A DNA stretch of 64,000 nt from Euglena gracilis. Lineage: Eukaryota > Euglenida > Euglenophyceae > Euglenales. Shown in pieces: positions 40,901 through 46,675 of this stretch; the stretch's first letter is position 1; each line of letters opens with the position of its first letter. The position numbers and the translations under genes are program-made. Where the stretch lies: positions 61,687,858 to 61,751,857 of the forward strand of contig CP154954.1 of the NCBI GenBank assembly GCA_039621445.1. The letters run 5' to 3'. The notes beneath the pieces are model-generated. The model did not search any database. It worked only from the letters and a program-made list of their open reading frames with translations, and was not told where the DNA came from.

Positions 40901-43900
40901 TAATAAAAAAAACGTCATGGAGGGTTTGGGGGAAAGTTTTTGAACGTTTTTTTTAAGGAAAAAGGTCATTTTTTCCATCTCTGCAGCTTCGTAGTCCGTG
41001 AAGGGTGCTCGATTTCACATGTTCCATCATTTTAGTATTTTAATATAAAAGGTCTGGAAAAACTAAAAAAACGTCACTTTTTGGTGGCCAAAAAAATGGC
41101 TTTAGAAATTTTTCCTCAAAAAAAGGCCATTTCACAAGAAAAAGGTTAATTTTGCCTTTTCCAAAAAAAAACATGTTTTTGGTGTTTTTTCTGTTTTTTT
41201 TAAAAAAAAACTAAAAAAAAACGTCAACCCTGATTTTTGGGCCATTTTTGACAAAATTCCGTTTTGGGTATGGAAATGCACCAATTTGTGGCACTTTTTT
41301 CAGGGGACAAGATTTTCGGCCATTTTTGGGTGTGAAGGTGCGTTGGGCGTTGGGTGCCAAAAGGGGTTTGGTTGTTGAAATGTAAGGTGGGGGTTCTTTT
41401 CTGTTTTTTTTTGGGGTTTTCATGTTTCCCCCCTTTTTGCCATGAAATTCTTTACTACCATGGATTTCTTTTCATTTTTTCCTGACCATGTCAAGGCAAA
41501 TTTTCGATGGTTCAACCAGAAAATTGATGAAAAGCGACCAAAATTGCCACCTACATCAAAAAGCAGGCTGAAATGATGAATGAAAAGGGTTGATGCGTTG
41601 TATGAAAATCGAAGGCTCGATCCTCAGGTCACGGGGGGGGGGGTCACAGGGGGGTCACAGGGGGGTCACAGGGGTAGCACCCCCTGAACGTTAAATCAGT
41701 TAAACAGGCCAAAACTGTACAAAATAGCCAAAATTGTCCGAAAAATTGGTGTAGGGAAATCAAAATACTGTTAGATATTTTAAGGCTGAAATTTAGGTCT
41801 CCGGACATTTCCTTTGCTTTAGCTTCATTGTCGAGATATTTTGGGGAAAAATCAATTTTTTGACAAAAAGAACGGCCCAAAAAAACCCCCCCAAATGGTC
41901 GTTTTGGGCCACAAAAGGGCGCCGGAACACGGGGCGATAGAGAGCCTCCAAAGGCACATTTCGTCAGACCAACATTTCTGGAGATAATATATGTTTTCTC
42001 GAGATATTCTGGAAAAATATTTTTTGACCGAAAATCTCACCCCGGCGGAATGGCAGAGTCGGAGGGGGGGGGGTGCAATCCCACCCAGTTTGGACCCCTT
42101 CGCGGCTGAATAACTCGGGCCTGGCGGGTAGTTGGCGGTCAAACGGAGGTGATTCGGAAACTAGAAATCCAGTCGTTCGTGGCTGGACAAAATGCTGGGA
42201 ACAGAGCCGGGATCGTGGTGATAATCTGCCGGCTGGCGAGGTGGCCTCGAGGGGGGGGGAGTTCGACCCGACCAGGGGTAAGCGTCGCTCTTGCCCATGA
42301 AGGGATAAGAGCCCCCTACCACCTTATCCCCAGGGGGGGTCGAGACCCCCCCCCCTACCACCTACCTCAAACGAAGGGTTTCCCATCTATCCTGGCCTCC
42401 GGGGTCGGACCCCAACTGGCATGTCCCCGCCCCAGCGCAGCATCGCCACCTGCACTGCCGCAGCGCCTGGAGCTGGTCCGGGGCGTAGGCCGCGAACACC
42501 TCCTCGCAGGCGACCATCGCTGCATCGGGGGACAGCGCGGCATGGGCCGTCCTGGCTTGCACACGCCCCCTGCACCCCCCCATCCGTCCCCCCCCCCTCC
42601 CGCCGTACCCCGTGCTGGCAAGCAGCCCCCCCCCAAAGGGGTCTGAAACAAAGCAGCAGAGCGACTGTGCAATGGGGGGCCTTCCACTGAAGCAATGGCA
42701 GAGCCAATGTACCAATTCCTGCTCGGAATGTCCCCTCTCTGGGGGGAGGCAATTTTTAGGTAGTATGGGTTCAAAAAAAAGGGAAAAAATTAACCCAGAA
42801 GACGAAAAACACTACAATACAAAAATATTTTAGGCTGTGCCAGGGAATTTTTTCCAGCACGTTGTGCAGGAGGAACTTAGGCGGCCTAACTCGCACTTAG
42901 CTTTGAAAGTGACTGTAAATTTGCGTCAAAACGCAAATGCAAAGAAAATTCTGTTTTCGAACACCGAGGCCTGAGGCTCAGGACAATCTGAAAATAATGT
43001 CTCCCTGCACCCCAGGATCTGGAGATTAAAGCAACGACTTGGAACTCCACGGTATACGGGCACAGCGCTTCCGGGTACCAGTGTGCCTGAACACAAAGCG
43101 GCGGGTGATGAAACGAGGGGACTCCATTGCCCATTGCGCCATTGCGCTTTGGCGCATTCTTTTTTTCGTTCCAAAAAAACATTTGCGCTTTGGCGCAAAT
43201 TTTTGACTTTTTTTTGCAATTCAACATGTGGGTGACCATTGCCGCACTTGGACAATGATAACAACATATGTGTCAACATGTGTTTCCATTGCGCCACAGG
43301 CAATGGGCAGGCTTATGAAGTATAGAAATTTAAGAGTTACCTTGCGCCAAAGCGCAATATAAATACAATTTTTAAAATTGCAAAAACAACATGGCTTGCG
43401 CCGAAGCGCAATATGACTGCCTGAAACGTATCTCACAACGGAGGGAGAGAAAGGCCTTGGTAGAGTATGAATTCCAGAGGGGATAGAGCATAAAATGTAG
43501 GACAGGGGGACGGAAGCCTACTCTCAGTCAAGTTGCGTTAAAATTGGTCAACATTGCGCTTTGGAGCCACGCGATTGCGGCCATTTGCAGCCATTGCGCA
43601 AGAGCCACGCTGCTTTACAATTTTAAAAAGTGCATTTCTATTGCGCTTTGGCGCAATGCAACTCTAAAATTTCTATTCTTCATAAGCCTGCCCATTGCGC
43701 TGCTGAACAACAATTATCAATTTTTAATTTCTCATTTTTATCACTGTGGGTGGACAAAGCAGCCTTGCATCAATCTTATCACCAGAGCGAACAAGGCTAA
43801 GGTGGAAGGAAGCCTTGTCTGGGACAGGAAGCCAACCCCCTGGTGTGTGAAAGCAACCACCAACTTCTTGATGTCCAGACGTGTCTTGTCCTATGTGTTG

Positions 43901-45622
43901 TAAACCCAACTTCCAGCGCCGGTCGCACTTAAGCGTGCCTGAGGGGCCCTTCTCTTTGTCGGAAAAAGTCGGGGCCCCCGACACACCGTACCACATCACA
44001 GGGACTCCCATAAGCTCAGGGGCTTCTGTTTTAACTTGCGCTTAAGCGCAAATTTTTTAACTTGCACTTAAGCGCAAGGTAAAACTATTGCACTTAAGCG
44101 CAATGTCCACAACCGTTGCCTTCTGTGCTCGGCAGTGTGGGGCCAGGCGTTGCTCACCAGACGTTGGGACAGGTCCCGGGGCTTGCCCTCAATCCCCCCC
44201 AACCCCTCCCCACCTGGGTGGTTCCCGCTGTACCGCTCCTCGCACTTCAAGCACCCAGGCATCACTACTCTGTGGCATGCCGTTTTTTCACAACGCGTGT
44301 GTAGAGTCCACCCTCTGGACGCCTCAGCAGGCAACCCTTCACGGACACATCGCAGAGCCCAAAAAAAGCAACAAAAAGGGCCAAATTACACCCGGCCTGT
44401 GTGACACCATCCGGGGAACACAGTCAAGGCTTCAAAAACGAGGGACTCACAACGGGGCTTTTGGCCCTTCTTTGGGAAAATTCCGGTGGTCAAACCCAGG
44501 GTTTTGAACCTTTTTCAAAATGGTGCACAGGCTGAAAAACACCAAAATTGGGCCTGTTCTCCAGGTTCCAGCATCGGGAAATGATCCACATGCCACCGTG
44601 GAGGATCTCCGCGGAACCAGAGGGTCAAAAGGGTGGGTTCTACCGTCGGGTTTCAAAAATTTCGAAAATTTGCGCCAAAGCGCAAGCGAAAATTGAAAAC
44701 CTTAAATGCGAGTTAGGCCACCTAAGAGGAAATTTTTGGTCTCCCAAGTTGGGGTTGAATAAACTGCCCCCCTGGAGGGGGGTTGGTCTGGACCCCAAAG
44801 GGGTCCCAAGGATCCATAAAAAAGTACTGAATTATTTTGTTTGAGCAATTTTTGCCACAGAGTCAATACCATTGATGAGCCTCAAATTTCGGATGCAATA
44901 TTCATTTCCTACACTTTTTTATGCAATATACATATTTTCATGCAGTTTTGGATGCAGGATGCATTTTATTGGTTGGGCTTCAGTATGGAGGGTGTCTGGA
45001 GGGTGGACTCCCTCTTTCATCTGCTGTTGCTCAAGGAATTGAGTTCCCTTAAAAAAAAATTGGCCGTCCCCCAACCCCGACTGTGGACAGCTGCTGTCGT
45101 GGAGACGTTCAAACCACAAAATTCAAACCATGTGGTGAACCAATTCCGCTGGATTCTGCAGGCCAGAGCCATAAAACCATTTCAGCTAAACCCTGGTCAT
45201 CAGAAGCAAAATTTCAAAGCCAAAATTGGCCCAAAATGGCTTCACCGATGCCTCCAGGTCCCCTTTTGCATTTTAATGTTTTTTTTTTGCACAATTGATG
45301 TTCACTTTGATACATTCTGACCATATTTAATACATTTCCCCTCCAATACTTCTGCTGACTTCTGCTCCTTGTGATCTTTGCCTTCACAGCAGTGCGCAGG
45401 GGGCGGCAAAGTCAAAATGAAAGTTGGTCCTCAGGGGGGAGGGTTTTGGTATTTGAATGTTCCTCCAAGTAACAGAGGGAACAAACAACTAACGACCGGT
45501 AAACGCACAGGTCACGGGGGAATACAGAAGTTGTTGGACTTTAGAGTGCACAGACGGGGGTGAGGGGGCCAGGGAGCCCCATGGGCAGAGACCATCGAGG
45601 CTGCCTCGCTTGAGGCTTCCTC
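6039..45622 (-). CDS. YTH-domain m6A-reader protein, gene spanning about 40 kb (about 17 exons)
   Basis: YTH proteins bind N6-methyladenosine in RNA through an aromatic cage and control mRNA decay, translation or processing. I joined exons at 45556-45622, 42450-42519, 32147-32252, 27284-27371, 25202-25270, 24888-24991, 21906-22067, 21620-21731, 19129-19312, 14731-14877, 12664-12746, 11100-11165, 10443-10623, about 9195-9361, about 8157-8363, about 6711-6822 and 6039-6348. Each donor phase matches the next acceptor phase, for about 745 residues. The order is a disordered Tyr/Gly/Pro-rich region (about 1-265), the YTH domain (about 270-400), then a Gly/Pro/Arg-rich and finally Ala/Pro/Glu-rich tail. 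An N-terminal low-complexity region before YTH suggests a cytoplasmic YTHDF/ECT-like reader, though a long tail after YTH is unusual for that group. The YTH core is certain; the start codon and the last four exons are not. Confidence 0.85.
6711..6822 (-). CDS. YTH gene, penultimate exon (acidic)
   Basis: The acceptor is CCTCGGCCCCAG and the frame gives APAKEFEPEEEPEEEPATKS and on to GRGE, leaving the phase needed by the last exon. An earlier donor at 6760 (GTACTC) would stop after ATKS but breaks phase. Because the core is GAG-rich, all three frames are open: the others would give an RS-rich reading or an RGG-like one (GVRARGGARGGARHK). I prefer the acidic frame because it matches the next exon. 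An alternative acceptor at 6869-6870 would lengthen the exon. Confidence 0.5.
6976..7318. mobile_element. TA-flanked MITE, TTATAAAC type
   Basis: The left end is TA-ACCCCCCCACTTATAAA and the right end is TTTATAAGTGGGGGGGTT-TA. GGTTTATAAGATCCGGTTTG follows the left end inside, and close relatives lie at 12066-12376, 20919-21254 and 32944-33289. It lies in a YTH intron. Confidence 0.75.
8157..8363 (-). CDS. YTH gene, Pro/Lys-rich exon
   Basis: The donor is GTAAGG at 8151-8156, the best consensus of the set. The frame gives PAVSAATPGKGKPPGPPTK, then VPKKDEEGPVPGRTPWGLAP and EDDEPEPLRALLLLWVAW. A GKGKPPG motif also occurs in the neighbouring exon, which supports common membership. The acceptor may be at 8364 (GGGCAG, phase-consistent) or at 8384 (GTGCAG). 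The LLLLWVAW stretch just before the donor is odd for such a tail and may mean the true donor lies earlier. Confidence 0.55.
9195..9361 (-). CDS. YTH gene, Gly/Ala/Pro/Lys-rich exon
   Basis: The frame reads PAPFGAPAGKGYGAAPPAPA, GRAGPGKGAPGAK, then GRAAPGKGVLATAG. The tripeptide GKG occurs three times and the base composition is over 80% GC. The acceptor is CCCCAGCCGAG at 9362 (phase-consistent) or CCCCCAG at 9367. The donor is GTGGCGG at 9188-9194, or GTGGGG at 9175-9180 if phase is ignored. A transposon end begins at 9375, only 8 to 14 bp from the exon. Confidence 0.55.
9375..9600. mobile_element. hAT-like MITE, partial
   Basis: It begins CAGGGGTTTTTTTTTTAGACC and continues into a C/G hairpin and an ATGGCCGAAAAATCACGAAA region that matches the complete element at 59111-59396, including GGCGCCGAAAAGTATATCC. 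The right terminus is not recognisable, so the end given is approximate. Confidence 0.6.
10443..10623 (-). CDS. YTH gene, RGG-like Gly/Pro/Arg/Tyr-rich exon
   Basis: The acceptor is CCCCGTCGCAG. The frame reads YGRGGYAGSPAPAYPRGRGG and continues PPAPPPREPWLPP, PLKGPGRGGPAAGAT. The entry phase (GT completing a codon) matches the preceding exon exactly and gives YTG-YGRGG across the junction. RG and RGG repeats usually bind RNA or mediate condensation. The donor GTACCC at 10437-10442 is phase-consistent but weak; the frame stays open beyond it. Confidence 0.75.
11100..11165 (-). CDS. YTH gene, exon just after the YTH domain
   Basis: The acceptor is TCTCTGTGCTCACAG and the donor GTGTGTC. The 66-nt exon encodes FPDHGGKSGGYGINPPPPPY. 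Entry phase 1 (T+AT = Tyr) joins the last helix of YTH to this linker as ALS-Y-FPDH. Exit phase 1 matches the Gly codon that opens the RGG-like exon. Confidence 0.8.
11630..11700. repeat. (TG)n/(CG)n microsatellite
   Basis: Alternating purine-pyrimidine tract of TG repeats with an internal CGCGCGCGCG core, able in principle to adopt Z-DNA. Confidence 0.9.
12066..12376. mobile_element. TA-flanked MITE, TTATAAAC type, inverted copy
   Basis: TA lies at 12064-12065 and 12377-12378. The left end is ACCCCCCCC and the right end TTATAAGTGGGGGGGT. The interior, including the GGGTGGTTTGAGACCGACC region, is the reverse complement of the copies at 6976, 20919 and 32944. Confidence 0.75.
12664..12746 (-). 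CDS. YTH gene, last part of the YTH domain
   Basis: The acceptor is CCCTCTCCACAG and the donor GTGAGG. The exon encodes NCEQMPVTRSRDTDEVPFAV then GCLQALS. MPVTRSRDTDEV corresponds to the NKPVTNSRDTQEV signature near the C-terminal end of YTHDF-type YTH domains, and the following residues form the closing helix. Entry phase 2 (CT+C = Leu) and exit phase 1 both match their neighbours. Confidence 0.93.
13484..13692. mobile_element. TA-flanked MITE, AAATAACAC type
   Basis: TA lies at 13482-13483 and 13693-13694. CCCAAATAACACCCCCC occurs several times inside, and the right end is GTTGGGGGGGTTT. The adjoining unique DNA holds palindromes such as GGTGTGCGCACACC. Confidence 0.6.
14731..14877 (-). 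CDS. YTH gene, central part of the YTH domain
   Basis: The acceptor is CCCCCTGCCCGCAG and the donor GTAGTG. The exon encodes GEFCGVARMVSPV, then DWSVNDRWKGNFSVRWLFIV and DVPNAAFKS. The junction with the upstream exon rebuilds FSVNG-S-GEFCGVA, the family signature. The Trp of DW and the Trp of RWKG are the second and third walls of the m6A cage. They are six residues apart here (W-x5-W) against five in the YTHDF pattern WSQDKW, a one-residue insertion that I infer by alignment from memory. Entry and exit phases are both 2. Confidence 0.95.
14899..14945. mobile_element. hAT-like MITE end (CAGGCTTCGATATAAGG)
   Basis: This is the terminus of the same family as 23303-23700 and 60429 onward. It starts 22 bp from the splice acceptor of the central YTH exon. 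It is cut short by sequence resembling the CTCAGGCGGCGC...TCGCACTT terminus at about 14948-14970. Confidence 0.5.
16490..17799 (-). pseudogene. Broken gene for a coiled-coil protein, unidentified
   Basis: One minus-strand frame runs from 17799 to about 16850 with protein-like, Gln/Leu/His-rich heptad content (HDSLQQLSGQM, LLHLQQQLHARD, SYVQQLEERLSCLEQK). It is interrupted by TAA at 17464-17466, TAA at 17362-17364 and TGA at 17071-17073. A frameshift near 16820-16850 leads into the downstream frame (SINKTIAGLQQSYSALSHRV, LLRLEESLNR). The N-terminal part has FFRGGNLVTHLSRED. A diverged copy at 61120-61340 keeps FFRGEKLVTHLSREEEGG and, in a shifted frame, LRKGVGTP against LHKGVGVP. Two copies suggest a transposon-borne gene; its function is unknown. 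Confidence 0.65.
17990..18530. repeat. Mosaic dispersed repeat
   Basis: Bases 17990-18340 match 1730-2040. Bases 18320-18530 match 61365-61600 (TTTTCACGGGAAATGAA..., and a shared TTTTCACCGATGTGT block). It is followed by three copies of TTGCRCAATTGYGCAAA-type palindromes at 18542-18620. Confidence 0.65.
19129..19312 (-). CDS. YTH gene, first part of the YTH domain
   Basis: The acceptor is CACTGGGCAG and the donor GTCTGT. The exon encodes TRRNPERGRFFVIKSFTKGD, then ILKSMRENVWASTKNGN and GEGIYLFFSVNG. RFFVIKS, the WAST (WCST-like) motif and YLFFSVNG are the canonical opening strands and helix of YTH. The Trp of WAST is the first wall of the m6A cage. Exit phase 2 (AG+C = Ser) joins the next exon across a 4.25-kb intron. 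The WASTKNGN stretch is as basic as in known readers. Confidence 0.95.
19894..19983. repeat. (TTA)n(TTG)n(TTA)n microsatellite
   Basis: Compound trinucleotide repeat of about 90 bp. Homopolymer-like translations in every frame (poly-Leu, poly-Val, poly-Asn on the other strand) are artefacts. Confidence 0.95.
20919..21254. mobile_element. TA-flanked MITE, TTATAAAC type, complete
   Basis: TA lies at 20917-20918 and 21255-21256. The left end is AACCCCACCCCCCACTTATA and the right end reads TTATAAATGGGGGGTTGGGG then TT, an imperfect inverted repeat of over 20 bp. It lies in the intron just before the first YTH-domain exon. Confidence 0.8.
21620..21731 (-). CDS. YTH gene, low-complexity exon before the domain
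   Basis: The acceptor is CCCTTGCCCTCATTGCAG and the donor GTGGGC. The exon encodes YAPHYGKGHGPGRYSHAIHD and PGLDDHLPVPRPSGRDP. Entry phase is 0; exit phase 1 (G+AA = Glu) joins it to ETRRNPERGRFF of the YTH exon. The intron before it is only 174 nt. Confidence 0.9.
21906..22067 (-). CDS. YTH gene, Tyr/Gly/Pro-rich exon
   Basis: The acceptor is CACACCTTTCGCAG and the donor GTGTGC. It is exactly 54 codons, phase 0 at both ends: HGGYSPYYEPPYGSPGGYNG, then VEGPAFYPQFSSAMRPRGGW and HREPSPGYDHPSQ. The prion-like Tyr/Gly/Pro composition is typical of the disordered region before YTH in YTHDF and plant ECT proteins, which supports phase separation and partner binding there. Confidence 0.9.
22641..23943. 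mobile_element. TIR transposon (CTTAG...CGCACTT ends) with a 5-bp target duplication
   Basis: The left end is CTTAGCGGCCGGATTCGCAC and the right end GTGCGAATCCGGCCGCCTAAG, a near-perfect inverted repeat of about 20 bp. TGGTT flanks both sides (22636-22640 and 23944-23948). The interior matches about 58230-58650 and holds GCGCAAATGTGCGCAC palindromes. A 398-bp hAT-like MITE is nested at 23303-23700. No transposase is visible, so the element is non-autonomous. Confidence 0.8.
23303..23700. mobile_element. hAT-like MITE with an 8-bp target duplication, nested
   Basis: The ends are CAGGGTTCGATATAAGG and CCTTATATCAAACCCTG, inverted with one mismatch. The 8-bp duplication GGGGGAAG lies at 23295-23302 and 23701-23708. 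The related sequence at about 58390-58430 lacks the insertion and carries the target once, so it serves as an empty site. The interior has two copies of a GTCCGGACCCCCC hairpin module around an AAATTTTCGGCGCAAAGCGC core. Confidence 0.88.
24888..24991 (-). CDS. YTH gene, N-terminal Gly/Pro-rich exon
   Basis: The acceptor is CCCCTCCTTCCACAG and the donor GTGTGTG. The exon encodes MPANFPDQPAGGQYYGGFEG, then SHAHSKSAGPPPGG. Entry phase 1 (G+AC = Asp) and exit phase 0 match both neighbours. Confidence 0.88.
25202..25270 (-). CDS. YTH gene, N-terminal Tyr/Asp-rich exon
   Basis: The acceptor is CCTCTCCTCTGCAG and the donor GTGTGC. The exon encodes PGYRYSYADFLTDDDPLATE then PW. Phase is 1 at both ends. 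The intron after it is 210 nt. Confidence 0.87.
25363..25826. mobile_element. hAT-like MITE, CAGGGCGT type
   Basis: The left end is CAGGGCGTGGCTTAAGAAAA; the right end, read inward, is CAGGGCGTTTTTTTAACGAC. CCAGCAG flanks both sides (25356-25362 and 25827-25833), 7 bp exact. The interior carries GTCCAGCCAGCCAGCAG-type blocks that recur at 19799, 54900 and 57085. Confidence 0.65.
26899..26940. repeat. (ACCC)n microsatellite
   Basis: About ten ACCC units within a YTH intron. Confidence 0.9.
27284..27371 (-). CDS. YTH gene, N-terminal exon (YFTHPDYRS)
   Basis: The acceptor is CCCCATCCCTCCACAG and the donor GTGTGC. The exon encodes LAHMADYSSLDYFTHPDYRS then VMDEGMPNE. Entry phase 0 and exit phase 1 (G+AC = Asp) fit both neighbours. 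The in-frame ATG (MADYSSLDYF) could be an alternative translation start if the upstream exons prove wrong. Confidence 0.85.
27707..27897. repeat. (CA)n/(CCCA)n/(CACACC)n microsatellite
   Basis: Compound tract of three related units over about 190 bp. Thr/His/Pro and Val/Gly/Cys runs translated from it are artefacts. Confidence 0.97.
28446..28902. mobile_element. TA-flanked MITE, AATAAGAC type
   Basis: TA lies at 28444-28445 and 28903-28904. The left end is AACCCCCCCAAAAAATAAGA and the right end TCTTATTTTTTGGGGGGGGT. The word AAAAATAAGACCCCCC recurs at least six times inside. Confidence 0.75.
29160..29575. repeat. Tandem array, about 75-110-bp units
   Basis: Units share GACTTGGAAACACAAGGGAT, TTTGTTATTTTGGGGCCCTC and ACAGTTGAGCAACAAAAGG. 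Partial units lie at 28330-28440 and 28905-28960. A minus-strand frame stays open through much of the array by repetition only. Confidence 0.85.
30268..30504. mobile_element. TA-flanked MITE, AATAGAAGC type
   Basis: It starts TA-ACCCCCCCCCC followed by TCTAATAGAAGC and runs to CGTGCTTCCCTTAGGGGGG. It is about 75% alike by eye to 56125-56358, including CATTTTGATGGG and the GGGTCCAAATAGAAGC words. Confidence 0.7.
32147..32252 (-). CDS. YTH gene, N-terminal exon (SNPNNADQW)
   Basis: The acceptor is GCCCACCTCGCCAG and the donor GTGGGC. The exon encodes FSNPNNADQWCGTHSPSKGA then DLSLVTGEGEAAYEK. Exit phase 0 fits the next exon, giving AYEK-LAHMADY. Entry phase 2 fits the exon at 42450. The single-frame openness and splice sites are good, but there is no homology anchor. 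Confidence 0.72.
32944..33289. mobile_element. TA-flanked MITE, TTATAAAC type, decayed right end
   Basis: The left end is TA-ACCCCCCAACTTATAAACC. Three GTTTATAAGTG-like words occur near the right end and no TA is kept there. The interior matches 6976-7318 and 20919-21254. Confidence 0.6.
33600..34100. repeat. Dispersed repeat sharing its core with the hAT-like MITE at 23303
   Basis: GGGGACAACCCCCACCTGAAC, a stretch of CCAAAAATA-rich sequence and AATTCGGCGCAAAATGCCGG correspond to the core of 23303-23700 and to 62290-62530. The termini are not recognisable. It lies in the 10-kb YTH intron. Confidence 0.5.
36058..36436. mobile_element. TA-flanked MITE, AATAATAAAC type
   Basis: TA lies at 36056-36057 and 36437-36438. 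The left end is AACCCCCCAAATAATAAACC and the right end TTATTATTTGGGGGGGT. GTTTATTATTTGG recurs inside. Confidence 0.75.
37270..38040. repeat. Two adjoining tandem duplications
   Basis: Bases 37360-37615 carry two units of about 175 bp sharing CAATGGGTTGGCGGCCCAAA and CAGAAACAG. Bases 37640-37830 and 37860-38040 carry two units sharing ATCTCGGGCTAGGC, GGGGAAATCAAAATACC and CGGACATTTCCTTTGATTT. A diverged third copy of the second unit lies at 41690-41870. Confidence 0.75.
38335..38625. repeat. Dispersed repeat, three copies in the window
   Basis: The same sequence occurs at 42105-42395 in the same orientation and, shortened, at 39040-39160 inverted. Shared words include GTGATTCGGAAACTAGAAAT, GTGGTGATAATC and CCATAAAGGGATAAGAG. 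The copy at 42105 ends about 55 bp from a YTH exon. Confidence 0.75.
42450..42519 (-). CDS. YTH gene, candidate N-terminal exon
   Basis: The acceptor is GCGCTGTCCCCCGATGCAG and the donor GTGGCG. The exon encodes MVACEEVFAAYAPDQLQALR then QC. Phases are 1 in and 2 out, matching both neighbours. An earlier acceptor at 42552 would add TAHAALSPDAA but needs a different upstream phase. If no upstream exon joins, this ATG is a candidate start codon. Confidence 0.58.
42876..44726. mobile_element. TIR transposon (CTTAGGCGGCC...CGCACTT), 1.85 kb, 5-bp target duplication
   Basis: The left end is CTTAGGCGGCCTAACTCGCA; the right end, read inward, is CTTAGGTGGCCTAACTCGCA. AGGAA flanks both sides (42871-42875 and 44727-44731). 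The interior carries many palindromes, TTGCGCTTTGGCGCAA and TTGCGCTTAAGCGCAA types. There is no recognisable transposase; the longest frames show no known motif. A second copy lies at 58747-60339, and this copy holds about 470 bp (near 43530-44000) missing from it. Confidence 0.8.
45556..45622 (-). CDS. YTH gene, most upstream candidate exon
   Basis: The acceptor is CGCTGCCTGCACCCGCAG and the donor GTCTGT. The exon encodes EEASSEAASMVSAHGAPWPP then HP. Exit phase 1 matches the exon at 42450. The frame stays open upstream to 45724, where CTCGGCCCCAG could be the true acceptor and would add a Pro/Arg/Tyr-rich stretch. The real start codon may be here, further upstream or outside the window. Confidence 0.42.
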
Positions 45623-46614
45623 CTGCGGGTGCAGGCAGCGAAGAAAGGGGCTGGGGTTACCCACCGCAGGAGGAGGCCGGCGGTAGCGAGGCACTGACCC
45701 CAGGGTTGGACGCCAGGCCTGGGACTGGGGCCGAGGCAAGAGACCGGGCTTTGTGCGAGGAGCCCCCACCATGCTTGTGGTTACCCATTTTGACCATATT
45801 CTAAAAAGAATTGTTTGCTGTTATTTTTCAACCCAGACACTGACCAAATGGGGGAACCGTCGAAGTTCAAAAGAAGCCTGGGCACCCCCAATCCACAAAA
45901 TGGGGGCAGATAGCATGGCATTTAACAGGAAAGCATGAGCAACATTTTGATTGCTGGAGGCCTGGTTTGGGGGGAGGGCACTGTCACCCACACGCTTTCC
46001 AGCTGCCCTGTCTTGCCAGCCGTGATTGCCTGGACCAAGAGCGGTGAACACCCTTCTTCGCGACGACAGCCCAACCGGGCTGGTCACATTGGGGCCCGCT
46101 TTCCCCCAGGCAACAGATATCACCTTGCCTACTTTGCCAACCACCTTACCCACTTTGCGGGGGAACTGATTCTAAGTTGGGGGCCCTCAGGCGTGCCACC
46201 CCCTCAGCAGTGCCTATTCGGATCTCCACTGGCTGCCAGGGGACAGAGGGTCCCCCCCCCAACAGTCGTTTGGTGGCGGCCCCAACCATGTCAGACCCTC
46301 CAGCCGTCAAACCCTGGCCGCCGTTCGGCCAGTATGGGGCAAGGGGGGTGGCACCGGCGAGAGGGGACCTGCGCAGCATCACCCCCCCCCCAGCCCCACC
46401 CCAGGCAGGACTGGAGGGGGGTGGCGCTCCTCTCAGAAGGAATGCAAGGGACGCCGAGGAGACGAATGGCGGGCAAGTCCACATCTGGAAGGAGCGGTCA
46501 GCTCCCCCACATCGTGAAGGGCTACAAAGAGTAAACCCTGGCACCCTGCCAGCCGTGTGTCGAAGAAAATGGAAGAACGAAAACTTTTAGTGTTGTTTGT
46601 TTGATCGGTTGGCA

Positions 46615-46638
46615 AGTGTGTGTGTGCGCGCATATGTG

Positions 46639-46671
<33 letters not shown>
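46615..46671. repeat. (TG)n microsatellite
   Basis: TG repeats with a GCGCGCATATG interruption. Confidence 0.9.

Positions 46672-46675
<4 letters not shown>

Noticed and set aside
45935-46590. Plus-strand frames of 137-199 codons
   Set aside because: No motif, no splice sites and frames open on both strands; likely GC-rich chance frames.
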